The notes under the pieces are model-generated. The model was not told the DNA's origin and made no database searches. It saw only the letters and a list, made by a program, of their open reading frames with translations. This document shows, in pieces, positions 26,301-34,634 of a stretch of DNA of 64,000 bases. A program made the position numbers and the translations under genes. The DNA is from Bacteroidota bacterium. GTDB taxonomy: Bacteria; Bacteroidota; Bacteroidia; B-17B0; Aurantibacillaceae. The number at the start of each line of letters is the position of its first letter. Within the stretch, counting starts at the first letter, position 1. The stretch covers positions 186,001-250,000 of the forward strand of contig JADJFB010000001.1 of assembly GCA_016708845.1 (NCBI GenBank), given 5' to 3'.

Positions 26301-28307
26301 ATTAGACCGTTAGTTTACATATTTTTATTATTTTTCTCTTACGCAGGTTTTTCTCAAAACCTAGATTCGCTTTATCATATTTATAAATCACAAACAGATT
26401 TAAAATTAAAAACGAAATCACTTTTAGTATATGGCGATGAGCTTGTTCATCATAATATTGATTCTGCATTCGTTTGCGGGAACATTGCCTTTAAAAACGC
26501 AAAAATATTGAAAGATAGTTCTATTTTAGCCGAATCGCACATGCTTTTAGGCTATAGTTTGGAGGCTAAAGGAAATTACAAAGCAGCCTTGCAAAATTTC
26601 ATTATCGCTACCGATTTGTTTAAAAAAATGAAAATCAAATCTAAGCTAGCCCAATGTTATACTGCCATGGGTATTGTATATTGGTATCAAGGATTTTCTG
26701 ATAAAGCGATTGAATATTACAAAAAGAACATTTCAATTTGTTCAGAGATTAAAGACGAGAATGGTATGGCTGCTAGTTACGGTAATATTGCTATTATTTT
26801 TGATGAACGAAAAGATTTGGATAATGCCTTAATGTATTACAAGAAAGCCTTGGTGATTTTCGAAAAAAATAAACGACCAATGCAAATGGCAGCTTGTTTA
26901 GATAATATGTCGCTAGTTTTCAAACAACAAAAAGAATTTAAAACAGCTTTAGATTTTAATTTAAGGAGTTATAATTTGAGAGAAAGTATTGGAGATACTA
27001 TAGGAATGTTGGCAAGTATGGAAAATTTGGGCAGCATTTTTATAGCTCTTAAAAAGTATGACGACGCCATTCAAATTAGCGAACGTGTTGTGGAAATTGC
27101 CACTAGATTAGGGGCAAAAGAGGATGTGAAATATGCTTATTTAAATTTGAAGGAAGCGTATGAGGCTAAAAAAGATTATCCGGCAGCAAATATTATATTA
27201 AATAAATTAATGGAAGTAAAAGATAGTTTAAGAAATATTGAAAACGCCAATCAAATTGCTGAACTAGAAACTAAATTTAAAACTAAAGAACACGAAATTG
27301 AACTTTCTGAAGTAAAATTAATTCAGCAATTACGAGATAAAGAAAATAGTGAGCAATTAAAACGAAAAAATTATCTTATCGCAGTGCTTATTATCATTGG
27401 CGCTTTAATCGTACTAATTGGAATTTTACTATTGAAGCGATTTATCGACAAACAAAAAATTGTAGAAGTTATTAATAAAAAGAACGAAGCCATCGAAGCT
27501 CAAAAAATTGTTATAGATAAGGCCTACCAAGAGCTTTCTGAAAAAAATAAGGATATAACTGACAGTATTAAGTATGCGCAAAAAATTCAGCAAGCAGTTT
27601 TACCTAGCCAAAAATTTATTTTAGATGAGCTAAGTAAAACTAAGACAGAACATTTTATTTTATTTAAGCCAAAAGATATTGTGAGTGGCGATTTTTATTG
27701 GTTTCATAAAACTGATAAGTCGTTATTTTATGTGACAGCAGACAGCACTGGTCATGGCGTTCCTGGAGGATTTATGAGCATGCTAGGTATCAATTTATTA
27801 AATGAAATTGTTATTGAAAGAGGTGTTACAAACCCAGGAGAAATTTTAAATAGGCTAAGAGAAGAAATTGTAAGGTCATTAAAAACGGATGATGGTTACT
27901 CTAAAGATGGTATGGATGCAGTTGTTTGTAAAATTGATTTTGAAACAAATGACTTGGAGTATGCTGCTGCAAATAATCCAATATATTTAGTTAGAAACAA
28001 AGAGTTAATTGTTTTGCCTGCTCAAAAAATGCCAGTAGGTTATTCTGATAACATGCAGTCTTTCGAAACCAAAGCTTTACAAGTACATCCTTCAGATTCT
28101 ATTTATACTATTACAGACGGCTTTGCTGATCAATTTGGAGGACCAAAAGGTAAAAAATTTAAGTACAAGCAGCTAAAAGAGTTACTGCTGTCTATTAATG
28201 ATAATGTAATGCAAGAACAATTTGCTATATTGAATGACTCTTTTGAAAACTGGAAAGGTAATTTAGAACAAGTGGATGATGTTTGTGTAATTGGAATTAA
28301 AATTTAA
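26301..28307 (+). CDS. TPR-SpoIIE sensor phosphatase, secreted N-terminus, unusual start
   Basis: A second PP2C-type (SpoIIE) phosphatase, a paralogue of the gene at 22225. Domain order: signal peptide (LVYIFLLFFSYAGFSQ), about six tetratricopeptide repeats in the periplasm (for example AESHMLLGYSLEAKGNY, AQCYTAMGIVYWYQGF), a coiled coil, one membrane span (LIAVLIIIGALIVLIGILLL), a second coiled coil, then the phosphatase with FKPKDIVSGDFYW, DSTGHGVPGG, SKDGMDA and ITDGFADQFGG. The first ATG in frame, some 200 bases in at 26551 (or a TTG at 26508), would delete the signal peptide. The open frame and signal peptide extend back to an ATT at 26301, after a stop at 26262, so either AUU is the start or an ATG has been misread. 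It ends 3 bases from convergent aroB. Confidence 0.85.
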   Translation: MRPLVYIFLLFFSYAGFSQNLDSLYHIYKSQTDLKLKTKSLLVYGDELVHHNIDSAFVCGNIAFKNAKILKDSSILAESHMLLGYSLEAKGNYKAALQNFIIATDLFKKMKIKSKLAQCYTAMGIVYWYQGFSDKAIEYYKKNISICSEIKDENGMAASYGNIAIIFDERKDLDNALMYYKKALVIFEKNKRPMQMAACLDNMSLVFKQQKEFKTALDFNLRSYNLRESIGDTIGMLASMENLGSIFIALKKYDDAIQISERVVEIATRLGAKEDVKYAYLNLKEAYEAKKDYPAANIILNKLMEVKDSLRNIENANQIAELETKFKTKEHEIELSEVKLIQQLRDKENSEQLKRKNYLIAVLIIIGALIVLIGILLLKRFIDKQKIVEVINKKNEAIEAQKIVIDKAYQELSEKNKDITDSIKYAQKIQQAVLPSQKFILDELSKTKTEHFILFKPKDIVSGDFYWFHKTDKSLFYVTADSTGHGVPGGFMSMLGINLLNEIVIERGVTNPGEILNRLREEIVRSLKTDDGYSKDGMDAVVCKIDFETNDLEYAAANNPIYLVRNKELIVLPAQKMPVGYSDNMQSFETKALQVHPSDSIYTITDGFADQFGGPKGKKFKYKQLKELLLSINDNVMQEQFAILNDSFENWKGNLEQVDDVCVIGIKI

Positions 28308-28310
28308 AAG

Positions 28311-29366
28311 CTAATAGTTTGAAATTGCTTTTTTAATAAGGTCTATCGATACTCCACAATATAGTTCGTAAGCACCAATTCCCTTTGGTAAAGCAAAACA
28401 CAAATCATCTCCTTCGTTTTTCTTGTCGTGTAGAATATATTTTAAAAGTTGCGACTCTGTATCTTTTGTGATTTTTATATTTTTATAAATCGACCGAATG
28501 TAATCTGTTATTTCTTTTTGTTCTTTTTTGGAAATGCGTTTTAAAGATTGTGCAATTTCTGATTCCATAATCATTCCAGCAGCTATAGCTTCTCCATGCA
28601 AAACATCTTTGTTTTGTTTTATTAAAGCGCTTTCTAAAGCATGACCAATATTATGACCAAAGTTTAGTGATTTCCGTAAGTTATTTTCATGCAAATCCTT
28701 TTTAACGATGGAGTTTTTTAATTCGATAGCTTTCGTAATAATTTTTTCAGAACTGAACTCTTTTGTTGTTTTTAATTTCATGATAGTCTTCCAAAAAACA
28801 TCATCAGCTATCAAGGCTATTTTAATAATTTCGGCAAAGCCATTTTTTATTTGACGTTCAGACAAGGTTTCTAAAAAAGTAGGATTAACAAAAATGCCTT
28901 TTGGCTCTGCTGTTGTACCAATATGATTTTTAATGCCTTCAAAATCTACACCCGTTTTTCCTCCAACACTAGCGTCAACCATACTTAATAAAGTTGTTGG
29001 AATATTTATGCAATCTATTCCTCTTTTAAATGTGGAGGCTACAAATCCACCTAAGTCGCTTATTACTCCACCACCTAAATTAATAATCAAGCTTTTTTTA
29101 TCAGCACCTGTATCGGTTAGTGCACCCCAAACTTGCAGACATGTTTCTAATGTTTTTTTATCTTCTCCACTTTCTAATTCTATAATTTCGGCTTCATTTA
29201 ACAAAGGAGCATGAAACAATAAAGTTGGCAAACAAAACTCAAAAGTATGTTCATCGCATAAAATATAGTAGTGACTGTATTTGTTTTTATTTAGAAATGT
29301 ATTTAGCGCGTCGAAACTTTTTTCGCCTATATAAATGTTATATGAATTTGCTTTGATGATAGACAT
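28311..29366 (-). CDS. aroB: 3-dehydroquinate synthase
   Basis: AroB converts DAHP to 3-dehydroquinate, the second step of the shikimate pathway to aromatic amino acids; it needs NAD and a divalent metal. The 351-residue product shows the NAD-binding loop GGGVISDLGGFVAS, the PTTLLSMVDASVGGKTGVD block, and the metal-ligand region with NFGHNIGHALE and LHGEAIAAGM; a conserved glutamate lies in the NGFAEIIK segment. Length and layout are normal. The ATG at 29366 is two bases after the stop of the multiheme cytochrome gene on the same strand, so the two are probably co-transcribed although the functions differ. Confidence 0.95.
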   Translation of the reverse strand: MSIIKANSYNIYIGEKSFDALNTFLNKNKYSHYYILCDEHTFEFCLPTLLFHAPLLNEAEIIELESGEDKKTLETCLQVWGALTDTGADKKSLIINLGGGVISDLGGFVASTFKRGIDCINIPTTLLSMVDASVGGKTGVDFEGIKNHIGTTAEPKGIFVNPTFLETLSERQIKNGFAEIIKIALIADDVFWKTIMKLKTTKEFSSEKIITKAIELKNSIVKKDLHENNLRKSLNFGHNIGHALESALIKQNKDVLHGEAIAAGMIMESEIAQSLKRISKKEQKEITDYIRSIYKNIKITKDTESQLLKYILHDKKNEGDDLCFALPKGIGAYELYCGVSIDLIKKAISNY

Positions 29367-29368
29367 AA

Positions 29369-31395
29369 TTACATGTATTGTTTAATTTGTTGTAATGCCT
29401 GTTTGGCTTGAGTATTATTTGGATGCTGTTTTAAAATTCTATTCAAATAAGTTTTTGCTTGTTTAAAGTCTTTTTTATATGCATATAGTCCAGCAATGTT
29501 TAACAATAACGATTCATAATCTGGATCAAGCGCTAATGCCTTAAAATAAAGTAGTTCCGCTTCTTTTACATTGCCTTGTCGCAATTTCACAAAACCTAAA
29601 TTGGTTAAAGCAGATACATGTTTTGAATTTTCCTTTAAGATTTCACTAAATTCTTTTCAGCATTAGGAAGCAAGTTGTTAGAGGCTAAAGCTGCTCCATA
29701 TTTATTTTTAAAATCTAAAACATAGGGCGCTATGCTTACGGCTTGTCTGTAATAATTAATTGCACGGCTTATTTCTCCTAAATTTGAAAACGCCTCCCCA
29801 ATGCGATAACAAGTCCAGGCATCATCATTCGAGTATGATTTTTTAGTAAGTTTAGTATTGATCAAATAATTATCAGTTAATTTATCTACATAATTTGCGA
29901 TTTTATTAAACTCATTTTTATTGAAGTATAATTGAATTAATAAATCAATATTGTTTTTTAAGTCTACATCTGTTTTATCTTTCAAATAAAATGCTGCGCT
30001 ATCCAAACAATATAATTTACCTTCAAATTTTTCGTACTGATTTATGTAAGCTTTAGCTTTTGTATAAGCACTTGGATTTTTTTCGTTAATGGCATATAAG
30101 CCAATAAACTCTTTAATTCCGTCTTTGTCTTTTTTCGTTAGTGGCTTTCTGATATAATGGTCGTGAACCGTTACATGTGGAATATCAATAGAGCCAGACT
30201 TCGGCATGTGACAACTCACACAGTTGGATTTAATGGTAATACCTTTTTTGCTACAATTTAATTTTGATTTGCCATTTGTTGTATGACATGAGTTACACGC
30301 ATCATTAAATACATTTGGATTTGTTTCTCTAACACTCACATGTGGGTTATGACAAGTCACACACGTCATTGCATCTTTGTATGGCTTTAACTTATTTGTT
30401 TCGGTGACTGAGCCTGTCGAAGTCACCGACTTAATAAAACATTGACTTTGCTTCAATCTATCTGCATGTGAAGCCATGATAAATTCATCATCCGCATTTT
30501 TATATTTAGGTAAAAATACAGTCATATAATCACTCAGCTTCATTCCTGGTTTAAAATCATAAAACGATTTTCCTTCTTTTAAAACCGTGTTGCCTTGTAA
30601 ATGGCAACGCTGACAAATATCAAACTGCGCATCAATACTTAGTTTGGCAGGATTTACAATAGTGTAATCAATAAATTTTGATGTGTCAACTCGACTTCCA
30701 TTTTGACGTTGTGCCACATGAATACTTCCTGGTCCATGGCATCGTTCGCAGTTAATACCTTCTGGCACAGCCGTAAATTTATTTTCACTACCTAATACAA
30801 ATTCCGGATAGTTGTTGTGACAACTCATACACTCTAATCCAATCTTGCGCATAAAGCGGGTGTTACGACCATCTTCAAAACCAGGAGGTAAATCCCATTT
30901 CTGTTTTTGAGTATAAAATGTCATTGGCATTTGATTTAAATAGCCATTTACAGATTGTATGTGTGAATTGGTATGTTGCCCTGAACCAACAATAAAATCA
31001 ACAGTTTCCTGTCGTTTGTAAATAGTATCCTTTCCTTTTAAACGGTATTCTAAAAATTGTAAACTATCATTTAGCCAAAAAGCCTTATAATAAAAGTCAC
31101 CAATCTTATCACGAATGATGGAATTGTGGTAATCTCCAGAGGATTTAGATTTTGTAGCTAAATCAAATGACTTACCCATCCCTGTTTTGATATAAGTGTT
31201 ATAAATATCTTGATGACATAATTTACATGTATTAATACCAACATACTTCGCAGAATCTGAATGATTCAAATAAAGTAAGGTATCCTTTTTTACCGTTTGA
31301 GTGGTTTTATTTTCTTTATTGCCTTCGCAAGAAAATATAACAAGCCCAATTATAAAAACTAAACCAAGTAATAAATATTTGAATGATTTTGACAT
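29369..31395 (-). CDS. Seven-heme cytochrome c lipoprotein with TPR tail, frameshifted
   Basis: A multiheme c-type cytochrome of the TPR-containing group. The N-terminus is a lipoprotein signal (LVIFSCEGNK), so it is anchored in a membrane facing the periplasm. Seven CxxCH motifs are readable: CKLCH, CMSCH, CERCH, CQRCH, CVTCH, CNSCH and CVSCH. The C-terminal third carries tetratricopeptide repeats (AWTCYRIGEAFSNLG, YRQAVSIAPYVLDFKNKYG). The frame breaks at a T run, 29654-29657; one more base there joins NAEKEFSEIL to KENSKHVSALTNLGFVKLRQ and extends the TPR region to the stop at 29369. A 27-bp palindrome at 30402-30428 adds nine residues (within IKSVTSTGSVTETNK) before the fifth heme motif. 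Likely role is electron transfer in respiration, partner unknown. Downstream is aroB. Confidence 0.88.
30402..30428. repeat. 27-bp palindromic repeat inside the cytochrome gene
   Basis: CGGTGACT (30402-30409) and AGTCACCG (30421-30428) form a perfect 8-bp inverted repeat around GAGCCTGTCGA. Its length is nine codons and it does not break the frame. From memory, sequences of the form TTCGACAGGCTCAGTCACC are common dispersed repeats in Bacteroidota. It differs from the 81-bp element in the phosphatase gene. Confidence 0.65.
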
Positions 31396-31518
31396 TTGAA
31401 AAACGATGTCTCAAAATTAACATAACAATTTGTAAATGTGTTAAATCGCAAAAATCATCTCAATAATCATAATTTAACCCTTATTTAACGATAAAGTGTA
31501 GATTTTCAACAAGATAAA

Positions 31519-31549
31519 TTGCTTTCCGACTTAAAAAGAACTACTTTTG
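31519..31549 (+). promoter_or_regulatory. Bacteroidota-type promoter for typA
   Basis: TTG (31519-31521) and TACTTTTG (31542-31549) are separated by 20 bases and fit the TTG / TAnnTTTG consensus. Transcription would begin near 31555, giving a short leader before the ATG at 31570. This also argues against an in-frame upstream TTG start at 31519. Confidence 0.7.
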
Positions 31550-31569
31550 CGCCCTTATTAAAATATAAC

Positions 31570-33381
31570 ATGTCAGAAATTAGAAACATTGCCATCATTG
31601 CCCATGTCGATCACGGGAAAACAACATTAGTAGATAAAATTTTACACCAATGTAATTTATTTAGAGAAAATCAAGCGTCAGGAGAATTAATCCTTGATAA
31701 CAACGACTTAGAGCGTGAGCGTGGTATTACTATCTTAGCTAAAAACGTATCAGTTACCTATAAAGGAACAAAAATTAACATCATTGACACACCAGGCCAT
31801 GCTGACTTTGGTGGAGAAGTTGAACGTACATTAAACATGGCGGATGGTGTAATTTTATTAGTGGATGCTTTTGAAGGGCCAATGCCTCAAACACGTTTCG
31901 TTACTCAAAAAGCTATTGCAGCGGGTAAAAAAGCGATTGTAGTGATTAATAAAGTAGATAAACCAAACTGTCGTCCTGAAGAAGTTCATGATAACGTATT
32001 TGATTTATTCTTTAACTTAGAAGCAACTGAAGATCAATTAAACTTCCCTACAGTTTATGGTTCAAGTAAAAATGGCTGGATGGGTGCTGATTACAAAACA
32101 CCTACAACAGATGTAACTTATTTATTAGATACAATTTTAGAAAATATCCCTACAGCTCCTGAGCGTGTTGGAACTTTACAAATTCAAATTACATCTTTAG
32201 ATTATTCTTCATTCATTGGTCGTATTGCGGTAGGCCGTGTATTCCGTGGAATCATTAAAGAAAATATGCCAGTTTCAGTTGTAAAACGTGATGGTAGAAT
32301 TCAAAAATCTCGTATTAAAGAGTTATTTGTATTCGAAGGTTTAGGTAAAGTTAAAGTTACCGAAGTTCAAACTGGTGATATTTGTGCATTTACAGGAATT
32401 GAAGGATTTGAAATTGGTGATACAGTTGCTGATTTTGATACTCCAGAAGCAATGCCAACCATGAAAATTGATGAGCCAACAATGAGTATGTTGTTTACCA
32501 TTAACAACTCTCCTTTCTTTGGTAAAGATGGTAAATTTGTTACTTCTCGTCACTTACGTGATCGTTTATATAAAGAGTTGGAAAAGAATTTAGCAATGCG
32601 TGTTGAAGAAACATCATCCCCTGATTCTTACTTAGTATTTGGACGTGGTATCTTACATTTATCGGTTTTAATTGAAACGATGCGTCGTGAGGGCTATGAG
32701 TTACAATTAGGCCAACCACAAGTTATCGTTAAAGAAATTGACGGGCAAAAATGTGAGCCAATTGAGGTGTTAACAGTAGACGTTCCCCAAGAATCAGCTT
32801 CTAAAGTAATTGACTTAGTAACACAACGTAAAGGTAATTTATTAATCATGGAAGCTAAAGGAGATTTAACTCATATTGAGTTTGAAATTCCTTCTCGTGG
32901 TATTATTGGATTACGTAATAACGTATTAACAGCTACAGCTGGTGAGGCTATTATGGCTCACCGTTTCAAGGATTACGAACCTTGGAAAGGCCCAATCCCA
33001 AGCCGTATTGCAGGTGTATTAATCTCTAAAGATAAAGGAACTGCAGTTGCTTACTCAATTGATAAATTACAAGATCGCGGTAAATTCTTTGTTGAAGCAG
33101 GAGACGAAATTTATCCAGGTATGGTTATCGGTGAGCACATCCGTCCTGATGATTTAGTAGTAAACATTTGTACAGAGAAACAATTAACGAATATGCGTGC
33201 ATCAGGTACTGATGATAAAATGCGTATCGTACCAAAAATTAACTTCAGTTTAGAAGAAGCAATGGAATATATCCAAGGTGATGAATATGTTGAGATTACT
33301 CCAACTTTCATCCGTTTACGTAAAATCTATTTAGATGAAAATGAGCGTAAACGTATGGGTAAAACATTAGTTTCAAAATAA
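31570..33381 (+). CDS. typA: Translational GTPase TypA/BipA
   Basis: TypA (BipA) is a ribosome-binding GTPase of the elongation-factor family linked to ribosome assembly and stress or cold response. The GTPase domain has AHVDHGKTTLVDK (G1), RGITILAKN (G2), DTPGHADFGGE (G3) and NKVDK (G4). It is followed by the beta-barrel domain, the two EF-G-like alpha/beta domains and the TypA-specific C-terminus (RGIIGLRNNVLTATAGEAIM, then LTNMRASGTDDKMR). The product is 603 residues, normal for the family. The ATG at 31570 (MSEIRNIAIIAHVDHG) is chosen because it starts at the domain and sits just below a promoter; a longer frame opens upstream but is leader. A terminator hairpin follows. Confidence 0.96.
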   Translation: MSEIRNIAIIAHVDHGKTTLVDKILHQCNLFRENQASGELILDNNDLERERGITILAKNVSVTYKGTKINIIDTPGHADFGGEVERTLNMADGVILLVDAFEGPMPQTRFVTQKAIAAGKKAIVVINKVDKPNCRPEEVHDNVFDLFFNLEATEDQLNFPTVYGSSKNGWMGADYKTPTTDVTYLLDTILENIPTAPERVGTLQIQITSLDYSSFIGRIAVGRVFRGIIKENMPVSVVKRDGRIQKSRIKELFVFEGLGKVKVTEVQTGDICAFTGIEGFEIGDTVADFDTPEAMPTMKIDEPTMSMLFTINNSPFFGKDGKFVTSRHLRDRLYKELEKNLAMRVEETSSPDSYLVFGRGILHLSVLIETMRREGYELQLGQPQVIVKEIDGQKCEPIEVLTVDVPQESASKVIDLVTQRKGNLLIMEAKGDLTHIEFEIPSRGIIGLRNNVLTATAGEAIMAHRFKDYEPWKGPIPSRIAGVLISKDKGTAVAYSIDKLQDRGKFFVEAGDEIYPGMVIGEHIRPDDLVVNICTEKQLTNMRASGTDDKMRIVPKINFSLEEAMEYIQGDEYVEITPTFIRLRKIYLDENERKRMGKTLVSK

Positions 33382-33400
33382 TATAATCTCACAAATAGTT

Positions 33401-33440
33401 AAAAGGCAAAGTAAAACCATTGTGTTTTCTTTGCCTTTTT
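33401..33440 (+). terminator. Rho-independent terminator after typA
   Basis: AAAAGGCAAAG (33401-33411) pairs with CTTTGCCTTTT (33429-33439) around a 17-base loop and ends in T bases. It lies 20 bases after the typA stop and just before the deaminase gene. Confidence 0.8.
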
Positions 33441-33464
33441 GCATTATATAATTACTTTCGCATA

Positions 33465-33920
33465 ATGAGCAAGCCTAGTTACGAAGAAATATATATGGAG
33501 TTAGCCGAAAAGCTAGCCTTACGCTCACATTGCGTAAAAGCTCAGGTTGGAGCGGTTTTAACAAAAGATACACGTATTGTATCGTTGGGCTACAATGGTC
33601 CGCCAGCAGGCACGCATAATTGTGATCAAGAGTGGCCAGAACATGGATGTGCAAGAGATAGCAAAGGAAGTTGCTCATTGGCCCTACACGCTGAGCAAAA
33701 TGCCATTTTATATGCTGTTAAAAATAACACTACCATTGATGGTTCAACCTTGTACGTTACTTTATCGCCATGTATTGCATGCGCGCGAGTAATTTACACC
33801 ATGGGAATTAAAAGAGTGTATTATAAAAATAGTTATGCTGAATATAAAAATATTCCAACAGATGAAGGAGTTGAATTTTTAAAAAAGTTTGGCGTAGAAG
33901 TTATAAGATATACTAAGTAG
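33465..33920 (+). CDS. dCMP deaminase family protein
   Basis: A zinc-dependent cytidine/deoxycytidylate deaminase fold protein, 151 residues, cytoplasmic. The zinc site is LHAEQNAI (His and the proton-shuttling Glu) with SPCIACARV (two Cys), and the family's cysteine-containing region HNCDQEWPEHGC is present, typical of dCMP deaminases that feed dUMP to thymidylate synthesis. It also has LRSHCVKAQVGAVLTKD at the N-terminus. The ATG at 33465 is preferred over an in-frame ATG upstream at 33420, which lies inside the typA terminator. It is followed after 35 bases by a small basic secreted protein on the same strand. Competence-associated ComEB belongs to the same family, but there is no other competence gene here. 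Confidence 0.92.
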   Translation: MSKPSYEEIYMELAEKLALRSHCVKAQVGAVLTKDTRIVSLGYNGPPAGTHNCDQEWPEHGCARDSKGSCSLALHAEQNAILYAVKNNTTIDGSTLYVTLSPCIACARVIYTMGIKRVYYKNSYAEYKNIPTDEGVEFLKKFGVEVIRYTK

Positions 33921-33955
33921 TACAAGTTAGAAAAACGTTATATATAGATTAAAAA

Positions 33956-34330
33956 ATGTTTAAATTATTTTTCATATTCATAATCGCATCATTCATCTCA
34001 ATTCCTTGTATATCACAAGACGGAGGCGGGAAGTCGGATGTTCCTAAACATGAAAAATCTTTTAAAAGTAAACGAAAATTAGCTAAAGCTGATAGAAAAG
34101 CTGCAAGAGAAAAACGCAAAGAAGAAAAAGCAGAACAAAAAAAAATACGTGATCATCATAAACGAATTCAAACAAAAGAAGTTCGTAAAAGGATGAAACG
34201 AAATAAAGGAAAAGCGATTAGAAATAATACACACCAAAGAGAGCCGTTTTTTCAGCGCTTGTTTCAGAAAAAAAGAGGTAAAGCTTCAAAAAGAGCTAAA
34301 GAAAAGCCTTCAAAGGTGCAACAGTATTAA
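33956..34330 (+). CDS. Small, very basic secreted protein of unknown function
   Basis: Not assigned to a named family. The 124-residue product has a signal peptide (FKLFFIFIIASFISIPCISQ) followed by a strongly basic, charged helix, with repeated KRK, EKRKEEK and KRMKRNKGK patches. There are no enzyme motifs. The charge would suit binding to lipopolysaccharide, peptidoglycan or nucleic acid outside the cytoplasm, but that is inference. I recall similar short lysine-rich secreted proteins in flavobacteria without assigned roles. It is 35 bases after the deaminase gene and may be co-transcribed; the sequence afterwards is a 304-base spacer. Confidence 0.6.
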   Translation: MFKLFFIFIIASFISIPCISQDGGGKSDVPKHEKSFKSKRKLAKADRKAAREKRKEEKAEQKKIRDHHKRIQTKEVRKRMKRNKGKAIRNNTHQREPFFQRLFQKKRGKASKRAKEKPSKVQQY

Positions 34331-34634
34331 AAATTGCACTTTTCCAATAGCTTACTTTTCATCTGTGGCAAAATTTCAACCACTTATTGGCAAAAACCCA
34401 CCACTTATCAATTTTCCACGCCCATTTAACAGTTCTTTAAAATTATCACAAATGAACTCCCTAAATTCGTGTTAATTCTTGTTAAGTTTAATACCCTTTA
34501 ACAACAAAAATTTGGAAAATAATAACCACATAATCAGAATATTACAAAAAAAGGGTATAAAAACTTGCACTAGTTACCTATCATTTATATATTTATCCGC
34601 TCGTATAAATCGAACTTAATTAAAAACTATCAAT
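34331..34634. other. Intergenic region upstream of the TonB-dependent receptor
   Basis: This AT-rich spacer holds no coding frame or RNA gene that I recognise. Two short direct repeats of ACCACTTAT lie near 34379-34408, and the second half must hold the receptor's promoter, but no convincing TAnnTTTG element was found. Confidence 0.5.

Noticed and set aside
33431..33460. Promoter for the dCMP deaminase (TTG and TACTTTCG)
   Set aside because: The boxes overlap the arm of the typA terminator and the -7 box is off consensus and too close to the ATG.
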